Positions 42,744 to 51,742 of a stretch of DNA of 64,000 nt are shown here, piece by piece. Numbering within the stretch: the first letter of the stretch is position 1; each line of letters starts with the position of its first letter. The position numbers and the translations under genes were made by a program. The DNA is from a bacterium (GTDB lineage Bacteria; 4484-113; JAFGCY01). Under the pieces are notes generated by a model. It did not search any database, was not told the DNA's origin, and saw only the letters and a list, made by a program, of their open reading frames with translations. Where the stretch lies: the NCBI GenBank assembly GCA_016932385.1, contig JAFGCY010000100.1:18595-82594 (forward strand), in the 5' to 3' direction.

Positions 42744-44576
42744 CTAGCCATCGGTTGCCAGCAGCGCGGCCAGGCCGGGGTGGTCGCCGAACAGCCGCTC
42801 CATGCGGAAGACGGAATAGCTGGCGGTATCCGTATACGGATTCGTGTAATCCCAGACCACTTCGCCGTCCGCCGTCACTTCCAGGAACCAGCCAATGTCG
42901 CCGACGCAGATCACCGTATTGCCGTTGCGGATCCGGTGGGCGCCGGAGATATAGCTGGCGTACATATCGGTCGGCGGATCGTAGACGAAGCTCCAGGCCA
43001 GTTCCGCCGGTCCGAATGCCACGCCGTCCTCACGCGCATAGAAGCCTTCACCGTCGACCGGCGGGGTGAACTCGATAACCTTGGAATACAGATTGCCGAA
43101 GCTGCCGGCGTTGTTGTTGAACACCATGATATTGCCCGCGCCGGGCAGGCCGGGATCGACCCAGCGCGCGTCATGCTGGCCGTTGAGCACGCGGTCCGTG
43201 GTCGTGCCGATTCCGTAAGCCAGCGGGTTGCCCCAGCGATACAGAATGTCCCCGCCGTGGCCGTACCGACCGCCCGTGTGGCCGGCGGCCTCCGCGGTGG
43301 TGGTGCTGTGGTCGACGACCCAGATCTCCTTGAAACCGTGGTTGCAGATCATGATCTGGTCCAACTCGGCGTTGTAATCCACCGCGTTGACATGCGTCCA
43401 GTCGTGCCCGTCACCATAGTAGTTAACGTTGCCGAGTTCCGGGTAATCGCTGGGTTCACCGTAGTGCGGAAGTTCCGGATCAGTATTCTGGACGATATGA
43501 TCCCAGATATGCCATTCCCAGACGATGTTGCCGCCAACCTCGGGCAATGGCTCGATTTCCAGAATGGAGTCCACCAACAGGTCGTTGAAATGGAAATTCT
43601 GGGGACTGCGTCCTGCCGCCAACACCGTAGCTTTGTCCTTCACCTCGGTCACGATCGCCAGGATATTGCCGTTCGGCAACAGCTCGATGTCGTGGTGCAT
43701 CAGCCGCTGCGAGCTCGACAGGTAGAACTGCCAGACGACCTCGCCGTCCCAGGTAATCTCCTCGATAATCCCGCCGCCGCCGCCAACCATGATTTCGTTG
43801 TTCGACAGCTCGCCGGGCCGCACCAGGTTGCCGTTGTCGCGCAGATAGGCGATCGAGGCCGGCCGGTACTCCGACTCCCAGGTGTGGACGATATTCCCGG
43901 CTATATCCGTCAAATAGGTGGTCGTGTCGTACATCGGATAGAACAGGTTATATTCCTCGGGCGGCGGCTCCTCGCCGAAGCCGATCGACATCAAGAAGGC
44001 ATAGGCGCTGTCCAGCAGGATCACCGCGACGTAACAACGGTTGTTCTCGTCGGCATACAGCGCCGGATCGTCGATCTCGATCGCGTTGGCCTCGGGCAGC
44101 AGCTGCCAGGTCCAGCTCAGGTCGGTCCAGTCCGGCAGGCCGATCCAGCAGGTGCCGGCCCGCGGAGCAGCGCCGTCCCATGCGAACGCCAGCGTCGCCG
44201 TCTCCTTCGCGCGGTCCAGCTTAAGCCGGTACAGGCAGAACGCGGCGTTCGCCAGCGCCGGCGATTCGTCCGACCAACCCGCGCTGAACACGGCGACGTC
44301 CTGCATGCGGCTGAGGCCCTGCCAGGCCAGGTCATCCGCATACTCCGCACCGGTGAGTTGCGAAACGAACGCGCCGCCGGTCTCCGCCGTGAGCCGCGTG
44401 AGGGACGGCAGCACGGTGGCCAAACCGCCAGCCCCGTCCTGCGAGCGATGCTGAATTATATTGGTGGTCGGAGTAAGCGCTGTGTCGTTCGGCGGGGATC
44501 CCGCACACCCGATCAACCAGAGCAACGCAGCAACGCAGCCCAACCGTCCGGCAGCTTTCATCCACATTGAAGTCAT
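42744..44576 (-). CDS. Arylsulfotransferase-like lipoprotein (ASST-type propeller) with shared N-terminal domain
   Basis: The start is taken at ATG 44576 (AAGGAA upstream); GTG 44579 and ATG 44558-44567 are alternatives. ~610 residues. A lipobox (LIGC) follows a hydrophobic core. Residues ~85-215 hold the module shared with other lipoproteins here (CWIGLPDWTDLSWTW ... CYVAVILLDSAYAFLMSIGFG). The rest reads as an arylsulfotransferase-like beta-propeller: YDTTTYLTDIAGNIVHTWES, LMHHDIELLPNGNILAIV, DWTHVNAVDYN, NGQHDARWVD. Conserved His residues in LMHHDIE, DWTHVN and GQHDAR sit where ASST enzymes have catalytic and binding histidines. Sulfate-ester donor and acceptor are unknown. Convergent with the Fn3 gene. 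Confidence 0.78.
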   Translation of the reverse strand: MTSMWMKAAGRLGCVAALLWLIGCAGSPPNDTALTPTTNIIQHRSQDGAGGLATVLPSLTRLTAETGGAFVSQLTGAEYADDLAWQGLSRMQDVAVFSAGWSDESPALANAAFCLYRLKLDRAKETATLAFAWDGAAPRAGTCWIGLPDWTDLSWTWQLLPEANAIEIDDPALYADENNRCYVAVILLDSAYAFLMSIGFGEEPPPEEYNLFYPMYDTTTYLTDIAGNIVHTWESEYRPASIAYLRDNGNLVRPGELSNNEIMVGGGGGIIEEITWDGEVVWQFYLSSSQRLMHHDIELLPNGNILAIVTEVKDKATVLAAGRSPQNFHFNDLLVDSILEIEPLPEVGGNIVWEWHIWDHIVQNTDPELPHYGEPSDYPELGNVNYYGDGHDWTHVNAVDYNAELDQIMICNHGFKEIWVVDHSTTTAEAAGHTGGRYGHGGDILYRWGNPLAYGIGTTTDRVLNGQHDARWVDPGLPGAGNIMVFNNNAGSFGNLYSKVIEFTPPVDGEGFYAREDGVAFGPAELAWSFVYDPPTDMYASYISGAHRIRNGNTVICVGDIGWFLEVTADGEVVWDYTNPYTDTASYSVFRMERLFGDHPGLAALLATDG

Positions 44577-44875
44577 CACGTGGTTCCTTGTATTTCAACC
44601 AGTCTAGACCAGCCCAGCCCCGCGTCACCACGGCTGCGCCAGTCCCTGAAATGTACTCAGCCGCGCGGTGAAACCCCCAGGCAATGCCGTTTTCAACTAA
44701 TCAGATTATACTGAAAAAACAGGCATTGCGAAAATGTTTCAATAGCATTGGTCCGATGTAACCAATTGTTAACCAACATGAGGTGTAACTGCCGGCCGGC
44801 ACCGGGCAGCCTCGGCGAACAACAGAAAATACGAAGGCGACCGCAACGCATTGAAACGACTGCGAGACAATGCCG
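44577..44875. other. 299-bp intergenic region with no recognised feature
   Basis: It lies between the ASST-like start and the ABC ATPase stop, both on the minus strand. The middle (~44690-44790) is AT-rich and probably carries the promoter of the ASST-like gene, but no clear -10/-35 pair is visible. Confidence 0.4.
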
Positions 44876-46135
44876 CTAGCGCGCCGGGATCTGGTGGCGG
44901 CCCTCGTAGATCGCGCGGACGATGTCCGCCAACTCCGGCTCGTGCAGCTCCAGATCGTCGACGGCGAACTGCTCCAGCAGGCGGCCGATCACCTGCCCGG
45001 CCGTGTACTTGCCGCGGTCGAAGCTGAGCTGGTATTGCCGCAGGTTCAATCGGCGGACCTTCAGGTAAGTCCCATCGCCCATCACCGCGGCCAACTCGGC
45101 CATGAACTGGCGCGCGCCCGGCTCGTCCAGCGAGTTCACGGTTTCGGACACCGCGGTCTCAATCGTCTCACTGCCGTCGCCGGGTTCTTCATGCCCGACC
45201 TTGCCCAGCGGCGCCAGCGAATCCACCTGAGGCTCCTCCGCCGCCAGGATCTGGGCCAGATCCTGCTTGGCGGGGTCTGGACCGGCGAAGGCGATCGGCA
45301 CCTCCGTCGCCGGCAACGGCCGGCCGGCGTACTCCGGCAGGTAGTCGCGCTTGAAACTGAGCACGACGCGCCGGCGGCGGCCGAAGCGGTCCTTGATCTC
45401 CTCGGTCGCCCCGTCGTAGATCACCCGGCCCTGGTCGATGATGATGATCCGCGGGCAGAGCTCCTCGATGTCCGTCAGGTCGTGGGTGGTCAGGATGATC
45501 GTCGTCCCTTCCTCGCGGTTGATGTAGCGGATGAAGCGGCGGATGCGCTCCTTGACCGCGACATCCAGCCCGATCGTCGGCTCGTCGAGGAACAAGAGCG
45601 GCGGCTTGTGCAGCAAGCTGGCACAGAGGTCGCACTTCATGCGCTGGCCGAGGCTGAGCTTGCGCACCGGCGTGTGCAGCTGCTCGGAGATATCCAGCAC
45701 CTCGATGAACGTGTCCAGGCGCTGGCGGTAGAGGTCGGAGGGCACCTTATAGATCTTCTGCAGCAGGTGGAAGGCTTCGATCACCGCCAGGTCCCACCAT
45801 AGCTGGGTGCGCTGGCCGAAGACCACGCCGATCTGGCGCGCGTGCCGGTAGCGCTCGCGCTGCGGTTCCAGGCCGTTGACGCTGATCCCCCCGGAGGTCG
45901 GCGTCAGGATGCCGGTCAGCATCTTGATCGTCGTCGACTTGCCCGCGCCGTTGGCGCCGATATAGCCCACCATCTCCCCGCGGCCGATCTCGAAGCTGAC
46001 GCCGTCCACCGCGCGCACGTCGCGGTAGCGCCGCTTGAAGAGGTCCAACAGCGCGCCGCCGAGACCCTCGCGGCGGTCATAGCTGCGATAGACCTTGGTC
46101 AGGCCGCTAACCGTGATAATGGGCTGGCTGTCCAC
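44876..46135 (-). CDS. ABC transporter ATP-binding protein (ABC-2 exporter type), without a permease gene nearby
   Basis: 419 residues. Walker A is GANGAGKST, the signature is LSLGQRMKCDL and Walker B is LLFLDEPTIGLD, followed by the H-loop TTHDLTDIEEL. The start VYRSYDRREGLGGALLDLFKRRYR-type insert before the Walker A is typical of the ATPases of daunorubicin- or viologen-exporter-type ABC-2 systems. After residue ~250 there is an unusual acidic insertion (AEEPQVDSLAPLG ... GDGSETIETAVS) before a C-terminal domain that normally follows directly. No membrane partner is adjacent, so it is orphan within this window. Confidence 0.85.
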   Translation of the reverse strand: MDSQPIITVSGLTKVYRSYDRREGLGGALLDLFKRRYRDVRAVDGVSFEIGRGEMVGYIGANGAGKSTTIKMLTGILTPTSGGISVNGLEPQRERYRHARQIGVVFGQRTQLWWDLAVIEAFHLLQKIYKVPSDLYRQRLDTFIEVLDISEQLHTPVRKLSLGQRMKCDLCASLLHKPPLLFLDEPTIGLDVAVKERIRRFIRYINREEGTTIILTTHDLTDIEELCPRIIIIDQGRVIYDGATEEIKDRFGRRRRVVLSFKRDYLPEYAGRPLPATEVPIAFAGPDPAKQDLAQILAAEEPQVDSLAPLGKVGHEEPGDGSETIETAVSETVNSLDEPGARQFMAELAAVMGDGTYLKVRRLNLRQYQLSFDRGKYTAGQVIGRLLEQFAVDDLELHEPELADIVRAIYEGRHQIPAR

Positions 46136-46159
46136 GACGCACTATGTTAGCGCGTACTG

Positions 46160-47290
46160 CTACTTCGTGCTCAGCTCGACCGCGCCCTCGCTGTAGACCT
46201 CCAACTCCTTGCCGGCCAGCCAGGCCGCCGCCGTCGTGTCGTGCTTCAGATAGCTGTCCCAATACGCCAGCGTGGCGGTCTTCACATAGTCGAAGATCGC
46301 CGGCTGGTCGATCTGCTCAAACTCGGCGGATTCCAGATCCTGTGAGCCGAGTACCGATTCAGTCCAGAGCCCGCGGTAGTTCTCGCGCCTGTCGCCCGAG
46401 GCCAGGGCGCCGGTGAAGCTGGCGTGGAGAGCGTCCTCGATCCAGACTAAGTATTTATCGCCGGCCGGCGCGTAGTCGTAGGGATCGCGGCGCGAGATCA
46501 CGTCCATGCCGCCGGCGGCATTGTCGCGCGTGCCGCTCATCACCAGCATCGGCAGGCTAAAGCCGTCCCAGCTGTGCTCGGTCAGCCCGAGCCGCCCGAC
46601 GCCCTGCCCGCTCATCACGAGTAGCGCATCGGCCCGGTCGTCGCCCCAGCTCACATCCTTGGCCCGGCCCGGCGGGTCGAGTACCGCGCCGCCGATCAGC
46701 ATCGTGGTGTAAGCGCCGTAGGAGTGGCCGGCGACGCCGATCGTCTGGTGGTCCAGCCGGCCGCGCAGGAGTGGCGACTCGTCCTCGATCCAGCTGAGCG
46801 AATCCAGCACCAGCGTGATGTCCCTGGCGCGGTTCTCCCAGTCCGTGGGCGAGCGCGCGGTCTGCTTGAGCAGCTTGAGCATCCGCCGCTTGCCCATGTC
46901 CCGGGCCCAGCCGTCCACCTCGTCGGGATGCTCTTTGGCGTAGAGCTTGATCGAATCGGCGTGCGTCGGGCAGATCACGACGTAGCCGTGGCCGGCCCAA
47001 TAGGCCATCAGGTCCGCTCCGACCTCCTGGCTGCCGCCCATGCCGTGGCTGAACACGATCACCGGGAACGGCCCGTCGCCCTCGGGGTAGTAGATGCGGA
47101 TCTCCAGCTGCTTGTCCCGCGCCGGATCGTCAATCACCAGATCGTCGATCAGCGACACCCGGTAAGGCCCATCGCTTAGCTTGTAGGCGTCGCCGCTGGC
47201 CTGGGCCGGCTGGCGTTCATTGATTCCCGCCAGCACGAACGCGACAATCAACACCAGACAAACGCTGATACTCTGCCATCGAACCGGCAT
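46160..47290 (-). CDS. Secreted alpha/beta hydrolase (PAF-acetylhydrolase/chlorophyllase-like)
   Basis: 376 residues; GAGGAGTG precedes the ATG. An N-terminal hydrophobic segment (VCLVLIVAFVLAGI) acts as signal or anchor. The fold is marked by PFPVIVFSHGMGGS (oxyanion hole), VAGHSYGAYTTML (nucleophile Ser) and LVMSGTRDN (acid region); DALHASF may supply the His. This is the dienelactone-hydrolase/PAF-acetylhydrolase side of the superfamily. The likely activity is ester hydrolysis in the periplasm; the substrate is unknown. It is 24 nt upstream of the ABC ATPase gene in the same direction, so the two may be co-transcribed. Confidence 0.82.
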   Translation of the reverse strand: MPVRWQSISVCLVLIVAFVLAGINERQPAQASGDAYKLSDGPYRVSLIDDLVIDDPARDKQLEIRIYYPEGDGPFPVIVFSHGMGGSQEVGADLMAYWAGHGYVVICPTHADSIKLYAKEHPDEVDGWARDMGKRRMLKLLKQTARSPTDWENRARDITLVLDSLSWIEDESPLLRGRLDHQTIGVAGHSYGAYTTMLIGGAVLDPPGRAKDVSWGDDRADALLVMSGQGVGRLGLTEHSWDGFSLPMLVMSGTRDNAAGGMDVISRRDPYDYAPAGDKYLVWIEDALHASFTGALASGDRRENYRGLWTESVLGSQDLESAEFEQIDQPAIFDYVKTATLAYWDSYLKHDTTAAAWLAGKELEVYSEGAVELSTK

Positions 47291-47364
47291 AACTCACTCC
47301 TCGCGCAATTACCCGTTCACGAGTTGCCTCTATCCGGTGAGATGGCGATTGCACCGCGTAAGTT

Positions 47365-48219
47365 TCAGTCCGCTTCCGCGGGCAGTTGGCGCAACTTTTC
47401 CAGCAAGCCCGGCAGGTCCTCGGGGCCGGTGCCTTCCAGCACGTGATCGGCGGATGCCCGGGTCAGCTCGTTGGCCTGCGGCATGGCGATGCCGAAGCCG
47501 GCCCATTCCAGCATCGCGGCATCGTTGGTGTCGTCGCCGACAGCCACGATCTGGCTGCGCGTCAGGTTGAGTTCGCTGGCGATCCGCGCCAGCGCCGCGC
47601 CCTTATTGGCGCGCGGATGGAAGATCTCCAGGCAGAGCGTGGGGATCAGCGGCCACTTGACCGCCATTGCCAGCAATTGCCCGTCATAGCTGCCGGTGAT
47701 CCGGTCGCGCAAGGCGTGCACCGTGGCGTCGTCGCCCGGCATCGCGATCTGCGTGATGTTGAAACCCGCCATCTCCACCGGATCCTGGATGCGCCGCGCC
47801 TCGAACCCCCAGTGCTCGAGATAGGTCTCGAGCGCCGGCGTCGGCTGGCGCTCCAGGTAGAAGAACTCGAAGCCGTCGGTCAGGCTGTCGACGTAGAAGT
47901 TCGCGGAATGCGGGGCCAGCAGCTGCGCCACCGGCTGGACCAGCTCCGCGGGGAAAAACTGCCGGCTGATGCTCCGCCAGGCCGGGTAATGCCAGACCAG
48001 GCAGCCCGAGTTGGTGGCGACCAGCGCCGGCAGGTTGATCACGTCCAGGTGCTTACCCGCCGTCTTGGGGCGCCGGCCCGTCAGAAACGCCAGCCGGATG
48101 CCGTCCGCGTGGCAGGCCGCCAGTTCCCGCACGGTCGCCGGCGGGATCTTGTTCCGGCTGTCGACAACCGTGCCGTCCAGGTCCAGGGCGATCAACCGCG
48201 GTCGTGTACTCAGTTGCAC
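47365..48219 (-). CDS. HAD-IIB (Cof-type) phosphatase
   Basis: I place the start at GTG 48219, because TATAAT lies 7 nt upstream and would otherwise be inside the coding region; an ATG at 48264 would add 15 residues of odd sequence. 284 residues. LIALDLDGTVVDS (motif I), FLTGRRPKTA (motif II), the C2-type cap, KGAALARIASEL (motif III Lys) and VAVGDDTNDAAMLEWAGFGIAM (motif IV) identify the Cof/SupH subclass, which dephosphorylates sugar phosphates and similar small molecules. The divergent neighbour starts 60 bp away. Confidence 0.87.
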   Translation of the reverse strand: MQLSTRPRLIALDLDGTVVDSRNKIPPATVRELAACHADGIRLAFLTGRRPKTAGKHLDVINLPALVATNSGCLVWHYPAWRSISRQFFPAELVQPVAQLLAPHSANFYVDSLTDGFEFFYLERQPTPALETYLEHWGFEARRIQDPVEMAGFNITQIAMPGDDATVHALRDRITGSYDGQLLAMAVKWPLIPTLCLEIFHPRANKGAALARIASELNLTRSQIVAVGDDTNDAAMLEWAGFGIAMPQANELTRASADHVLEGTGPEDLPGLLEKLRQLPAEAD

Positions 48220-48226
48220 GGCGGCG

Positions 48227-48234
48227 ATTATAGC
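48227..48234 (-). promoter_or_regulatory. -10 element (GCTATAAT) of the HAD phosphatase gene
   Basis: Minus-strand TATAAT at 48232-48227, preceded by GC, ends 7 nt before GTG 48219. No Shine-Dalgarno is present, so the transcript is probably leaderless. Confidence 0.6.
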
Positions 48235-48264
48235 GGCTGCAAAGGGCGCGGGCGGGGGATTCAC

Positions 48265-48272
48265 GCTATACT
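48265..48272 (+). promoter_or_regulatory. -10 element (GCTATACT) of a predicted leaderless transcript
   Basis: TATACT at 48267-48272 ends 6 nt before ATG 48279 with no Shine-Dalgarno. It is divergent from and only 33 bp away from the HAD promoter. Confidence 0.6.
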
Positions 48273-48278
48273 CATAAA

Positions 48279-48548
48279 ATGAGCGATAAACGCCAGTGGG
48301 TGCAGGACAAGCTCAAGGAGATCGAGCATAAGCGCGATATCCTGCGGTCGCTGCAGGAAATGCTGGCCAAATGGGAGCAGGACGTGGACTGGGGGGCGCT
48401 GCCGGCCGACAAACAGGCCGCGCTGGTCGCCCTCGCCGATGAATCGGTGGCCACACTGGCTTCCATGATCGAGAACCTGGGCGACAAAATCCGCGCCGAC
48501 CTAGCGGAACTAGCCGGCCGGAACGGGGAGCCGGATACCAATGAGTAA
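48279..48548 (+). CDS. Small coiled-coil protein coupled to an ABC exporter
   Basis: 89 residues, highly charged and helical (DKLKEIEHKRDILRSLQEML, MIENLGDKIRADLAELAG). No signal or membrane segment and no known family that I recognise. The stop region overlaps the start of the ABC exporter by 8 bp (48541-48548), so translation is coupled. It may be a cytoplasmic partner or regulator of the exporter. Confidence 0.65.
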   Translation: MSDKRQWVQDKLKEIEHKRDILRSLQEMLAKWEQDVDWGALPADKQAALVALADESVATLASMIENLGDKIRADLAELAGRNGEPDTNE

Positions 48549-50643
48549 CCGGCCCGACACGGCGCGGCCGGAACCAAGGCCTCAGCGAATCTCGGCCCGC
48601 TGGTTCTTCGCTCGAACGTTCATCATCGTCGGCAGCCTGCTGGTGGTGCTAGGCGCGGTGGCCTGGCTGTCCCGCCCGTTGGCTGACCGCATCTGCACCG
48701 CGAACTACCTCTTCGACCTGGGCCGCGAGCTGGCGGCCGATCGCTATGCCGACATTCAACTGCCCACGGTCGACACGCTGACCGAGGAGCAAGCCAACGG
48801 ACTGGCGCAGAAACGCGCGCAGGTCAGCGGCGGCCTGATCGCCGTGTCGATCTTCTTTTTGCTCGGCGGCTTGGTAACGCTGGGCCTGCTGGCGATCCTG
48901 CGCGGACCGCGCCAGGAATGGGAGCGTGTCTCCGAGCTGATCCTGACCCAGCCGCGGCACTTCCGCAACATGCTTCTGGGCAGCGCCGTGCTGGTCGTCT
49001 CCGAGCTGTCGCTGCCGATGGCGATCCTCTACCTGCTGAACACCGTCGTCAACGACCGGCGCGACATTGTAATGCTGCACATTTCGGTGGCGGCGCTGAT
49101 GGTGCTGCTCTTAATCCGCGCCGTAGCCGGCTACGTGCGGATGTACAACGCCCAGGCCATGAGCTACCGCATCTCGGCCAACCTGCGCGAGTCGCTCTAC
49201 GCCCACCTGCAGAAACTCAGCTACAGCTTCTTCGACCGCGCCCGCCAGGGCGACCTGCTCTCCAACGCCACCAACGACGTGGAGAAGCTGCAGTTCTTCC
49301 TGCTCAACAGCAGCGAGGATTTCTTCGTTGCCCCGCTCAAGGTCTTCGGCGCCGTGGCCTGCGTGTTCTACCTGAACTGGCAGCTGGCGCTGGTGATCCT
49401 GATCACGATGCCGCTGATCGCCTTGTTGCTGCGCTTCAGCGGCGGGCGCCTGCGCCGCGTCAACCACGCCGCGCAGGAGTGGATCGGCCGGCTGACCGCC
49501 GAGCTGTCGGAAGGGATCAACACGATCCGCCTGGCCCAGAGCTTCGGCTTGGAGTCGAAAGAGCTGAACAAGTTCCAGCGCACCAACGATACCGCGCTGG
49601 AGAAACTCTTGGGCCACGCCCGGCTGGGAGCATTCCTGCTGCCCGCGATCGAGTTCCTCGGCTTCATCGCTCCGGTGGTGATCATCGCCACGCTGTGCTA
49701 CCAGGCGATTTCCGGCGGGGTGAACATCGACACCGGCAAGCTGATCGCGATTGCCGGCTACGGCGGGCTGGTCGCCAACCCGCTGGGCAAGCTCAGCCGG
49801 ATCATCGTCACGCTGAGCCAGGGCGAGGCCGCCAGCCGGCGCATCCACCACATCCTGGAAACCAAGTCCGAGATCGCCAACCGGCCCGGCGCTCAGGACC
49901 TGCCCGATACCGACGGTTATATCCGCTTCGACAAGGTCTCACTGCGCTATGGCCCCGAGGAACCGCTGGTGCTGGATGACGTCGATCTCGAGATCATGCC
50001 CGGCGAGGTGGTGGCGTTCGTCGGCGAAAGCGGCAGCGGCAAGAGCAGCATCATCAACCTGGTGCCGCGGTTCTACGACACGACGCGCGGCCGGGTGCTG
50101 CTCGACGAGATCGACGTGCGCGACATCAAGCTGGCCGGCCTGCGCCAGCAGATCGGCATCGTCAGCCAGGATACGATCCTCGTCCACGGCACGGTGCGCG
50201 AGAACATCGCCTACGGCTGCCCGCAGGCCGATGAGAAGGAGCTGATCGACGCGGCGCTGAGCGCCAACGCCCACGGCTTCATCATGGAGTTCCCGCAGGG
50301 CTACGACACGATGGTCGGCGAGCGCGGCGTGACCCTCTCCGGCGGCCAGCGCCAGCGGATCGCGATCGCCCGCGCCCTGCTGCGCGACCCGCGGATCCTG
50401 CTGCTGGACGAGGCGACCAGCGCGCTGGACAGCGTCAGCGAGGCGGTGGTGCAGGACGCGCTCAACAAGCTGATGTACGGCCGCACGACGTTACTCGTCG
50501 CCCACCGGCTGAGTACGGTGAAGAACGCCAACCGCATCGTGGTCCTGAAGCAGGGCCGCGTGATCGAGGTGGGCTCGCACGAGGAGCTGCTGGCCAAGCG
50601 CGACAGCGAGTACGCCCGCCTGGTGCGCCTGCAGGGGCTGTAA
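48541..50643 (+). CDS. ABC exporter, MsbA-like (fused membrane and ATPase domains)
   Basis: 700 residues. Residues ~1-125 are an extra N-terminal part with two membrane helices (FIIVGSLLVVLGAVAWL; GLIAVSIFFLLGGLVTLGLL) separated by ~60 residues. The standard six-helix exporter domain runs ~140-440, with FFDRARQGDLLSNATNDVE as the coupling region, followed by the ATPase: Walker A GESGSGKSS, signature LSGGQRQRIAIARA and Walker B ILLLDEATSALD. The family includes lipid A flippases (MsbA) and multidrug exporters; with LpxL elsewhere in the window, MsbA is a reasonable guess, not proven. The N-terminal extension is not usual for MsbA. Confidence 0.88.
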   Translation: MSNRPDTARPEPRPQRISARWFFARTFIIVGSLLVVLGAVAWLSRPLADRICTANYLFDLGRELAADRYADIQLPTVDTLTEEQANGLAQKRAQVSGGLIAVSIFFLLGGLVTLGLLAILRGPRQEWERVSELILTQPRHFRNMLLGSAVLVVSELSLPMAILYLLNTVVNDRRDIVMLHISVAALMVLLLIRAVAGYVRMYNAQAMSYRISANLRESLYAHLQKLSYSFFDRARQGDLLSNATNDVEKLQFFLLNSSEDFFVAPLKVFGAVACVFYLNWQLALVILITMPLIALLLRFSGGRLRRVNHAAQEWIGRLTAELSEGINTIRLAQSFGLESKELNKFQRTNDTALEKLLGHARLGAFLLPAIEFLGFIAPVVIIATLCYQAISGGVNIDTGKLIAIAGYGGLVANPLGKLSRIIVTLSQGEAASRRIHHILETKSEIANRPGAQDLPDTDGYIRFDKVSLRYGPEEPLVLDDVDLEIMPGEVVAFVGESGSGKSSIINLVPRFYDTTRGRVLLDEIDVRDIKLAGLRQQIGIVSQDTILVHGTVRENIAYGCPQADEKELIDAALSANAHGFIMEFPQGYDTMVGERGVTLSGGQRQRIAIARALLRDPRILLLDEATSALDSVSEAVVQDALNKLMYGRTTLLVAHRLSTVKNANRIVVLKQGRVIEVGSHEELLAKRDSEYARLVRLQGL

Positions 50644-50671
50644 GCCCGGCGCCGGTTGGCGTCGGTTGCGC

Positions 50672-51658
50672 TTAGCCCAGCCGGCGCCCGGTGCGCAGCG
50701 CATCCTCCAGGTAGTAGTACTTGAAATTGAAGCCGGCGTTAAGCAGCTTCTCCGGCAAGGCGCGCTGGCTGGCCAGCACCGTCTCCTGCGCCATCTCGCC
50801 CAGGAACAGCTTGAGCGCCCAGACCGGCACGTGCGGCCCGGGGCGCTTGCCCAGCACGGCGGCCAACGTCTGGGTGAACTCGGCGTTCATCACGGGATGC
50901 GGCGCGCAGAGGTTCACCGGCCCGATCAACTCCGGGTTGGCCAGCAGGTACAACAACCCGGACACCGTGTCGTCGATGCTGATCCACGGCAGGTACTGGC
51001 TGCCCGGCCCGAGGATCCCGCCCAGACCCATTCGAAACAGCGGCAGCATGCGGGCCAGCGCCCCGCCCTCGCCGGTCAGCACCACGCCGAAGCGCGGATG
51101 CACGACGCGGATGCCGGCGGCGCGGGCCGGATCGGCGGCGGCCTCCCAGTCACAGCAGACGACGGGCAGGAACCCGCTGCCGTTCTCCGCGGCCTCGGTC
51201 AACTCCTCGTCGCCGCGGCTGCCGTAGTAGCCGGTGGCCGAGGCGCTGATCAGCACGCGCGGCGGCCGGTCCAGCGCCGCCAGCGCTTCCGCCAGCAAGC
51301 GGGTGCCGCGCACGCGCGAATCGCGGATCGCCTGCTTCTTCTGGAAGCTCCAGCGCCCGTCGCCAATGTTCTCGCCGGCCAGGTGGATCACGGCGTCGAG
51401 CCCCTCCAGGTGCTCGGCATCCACCACGCCGGTCTGCGGATTCCAGTTGATCTCATCCTCGCGGGGCTGCGGTTCGCCGCGGACCAGCCGCAGGACCTGA
51501 TGGCCGAGTTTGGCCAGCCGGCGGCAGAGCGGGCCGCCGATCAACCCGCGCGCCCCGCTGATGGCGATCCGCCAGCGCGCGCGCGCCGCGGCCGGCGGGG
51601 ATCCCACTGGATCCTGAGTACTAAGTAAAGGTTGCGTTTCCTGATCCCGCCCAGACAT
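50672..51658 (-). CDS. TIGR01777-family NAD(P)-binding epimerase-like protein
   Basis: 328 residues. The Rossmann motif ISGARGLIGGPLCRRL, the conserved IHLAGENIGDGRWSFQKK, and SASATGYYGSRGDEELTE are diagnostic of the TIGR01777 family (YfcH-like extended SDR). LPWISIDDTVSGLLYLL and PVNLCAPHPVMNAEFTQTL follow in the usual order. The physiological role is unknown for the family. An N-terminal ~28 residues before the Rossmann fold are atypical. It is convergent with the exporter gene and may be leaderless. Confidence 0.88.
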   Translation of the reverse strand: MSGRDQETQPLLSTQDPVGSPPAAARARWRIAISGARGLIGGPLCRRLAKLGHQVLRLVRGEPQPREDEINWNPQTGVVDAEHLEGLDAVIHLAGENIGDGRWSFQKKQAIRDSRVRGTRLLAEALAALDRPPRVLISASATGYYGSRGDEELTEAAENGSGFLPVVCCDWEAAADPARAAGIRVVHPRFGVVLTGEGGALARMLPLFRMGLGGILGPGSQYLPWISIDDTVSGLLYLLANPELIGPVNLCAPHPVMNAEFTQTLAAVLGKRPGPHVPVWALKLFLGEMAQETVLASQRALPEKLLNAGFNFKYYYLEDALRTGRRLG

Positions 51659-51664
51659 AGCATA

Positions 51665-51672
51665 AGTTTAGC
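51665..51672 (-). promoter_or_regulatory. -10-like element (GCTAAACT), possible leaderless start
   Basis: Minus-strand TAAACT, preceded by GC, ends 6 nt before the ATG at 51658; no Shine-Dalgarno. The hexamer is a weaker match than the others. Confidence 0.4.
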
Positions 51673-51742
51673 GTAAGCGCGGCGCCGGTGTGCGATCTGG
51701 CGGTAACGGGCATCCGCCGGCGCTGCGGACGGACGGCTCCGC

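Noticed and set aside
42717..44570. Plus-strand open frame opposite the arylsulfotransferase-like gene
   Set aside because: The minus strand encodes the lipobox and propeller motifs; the plus frame has none.
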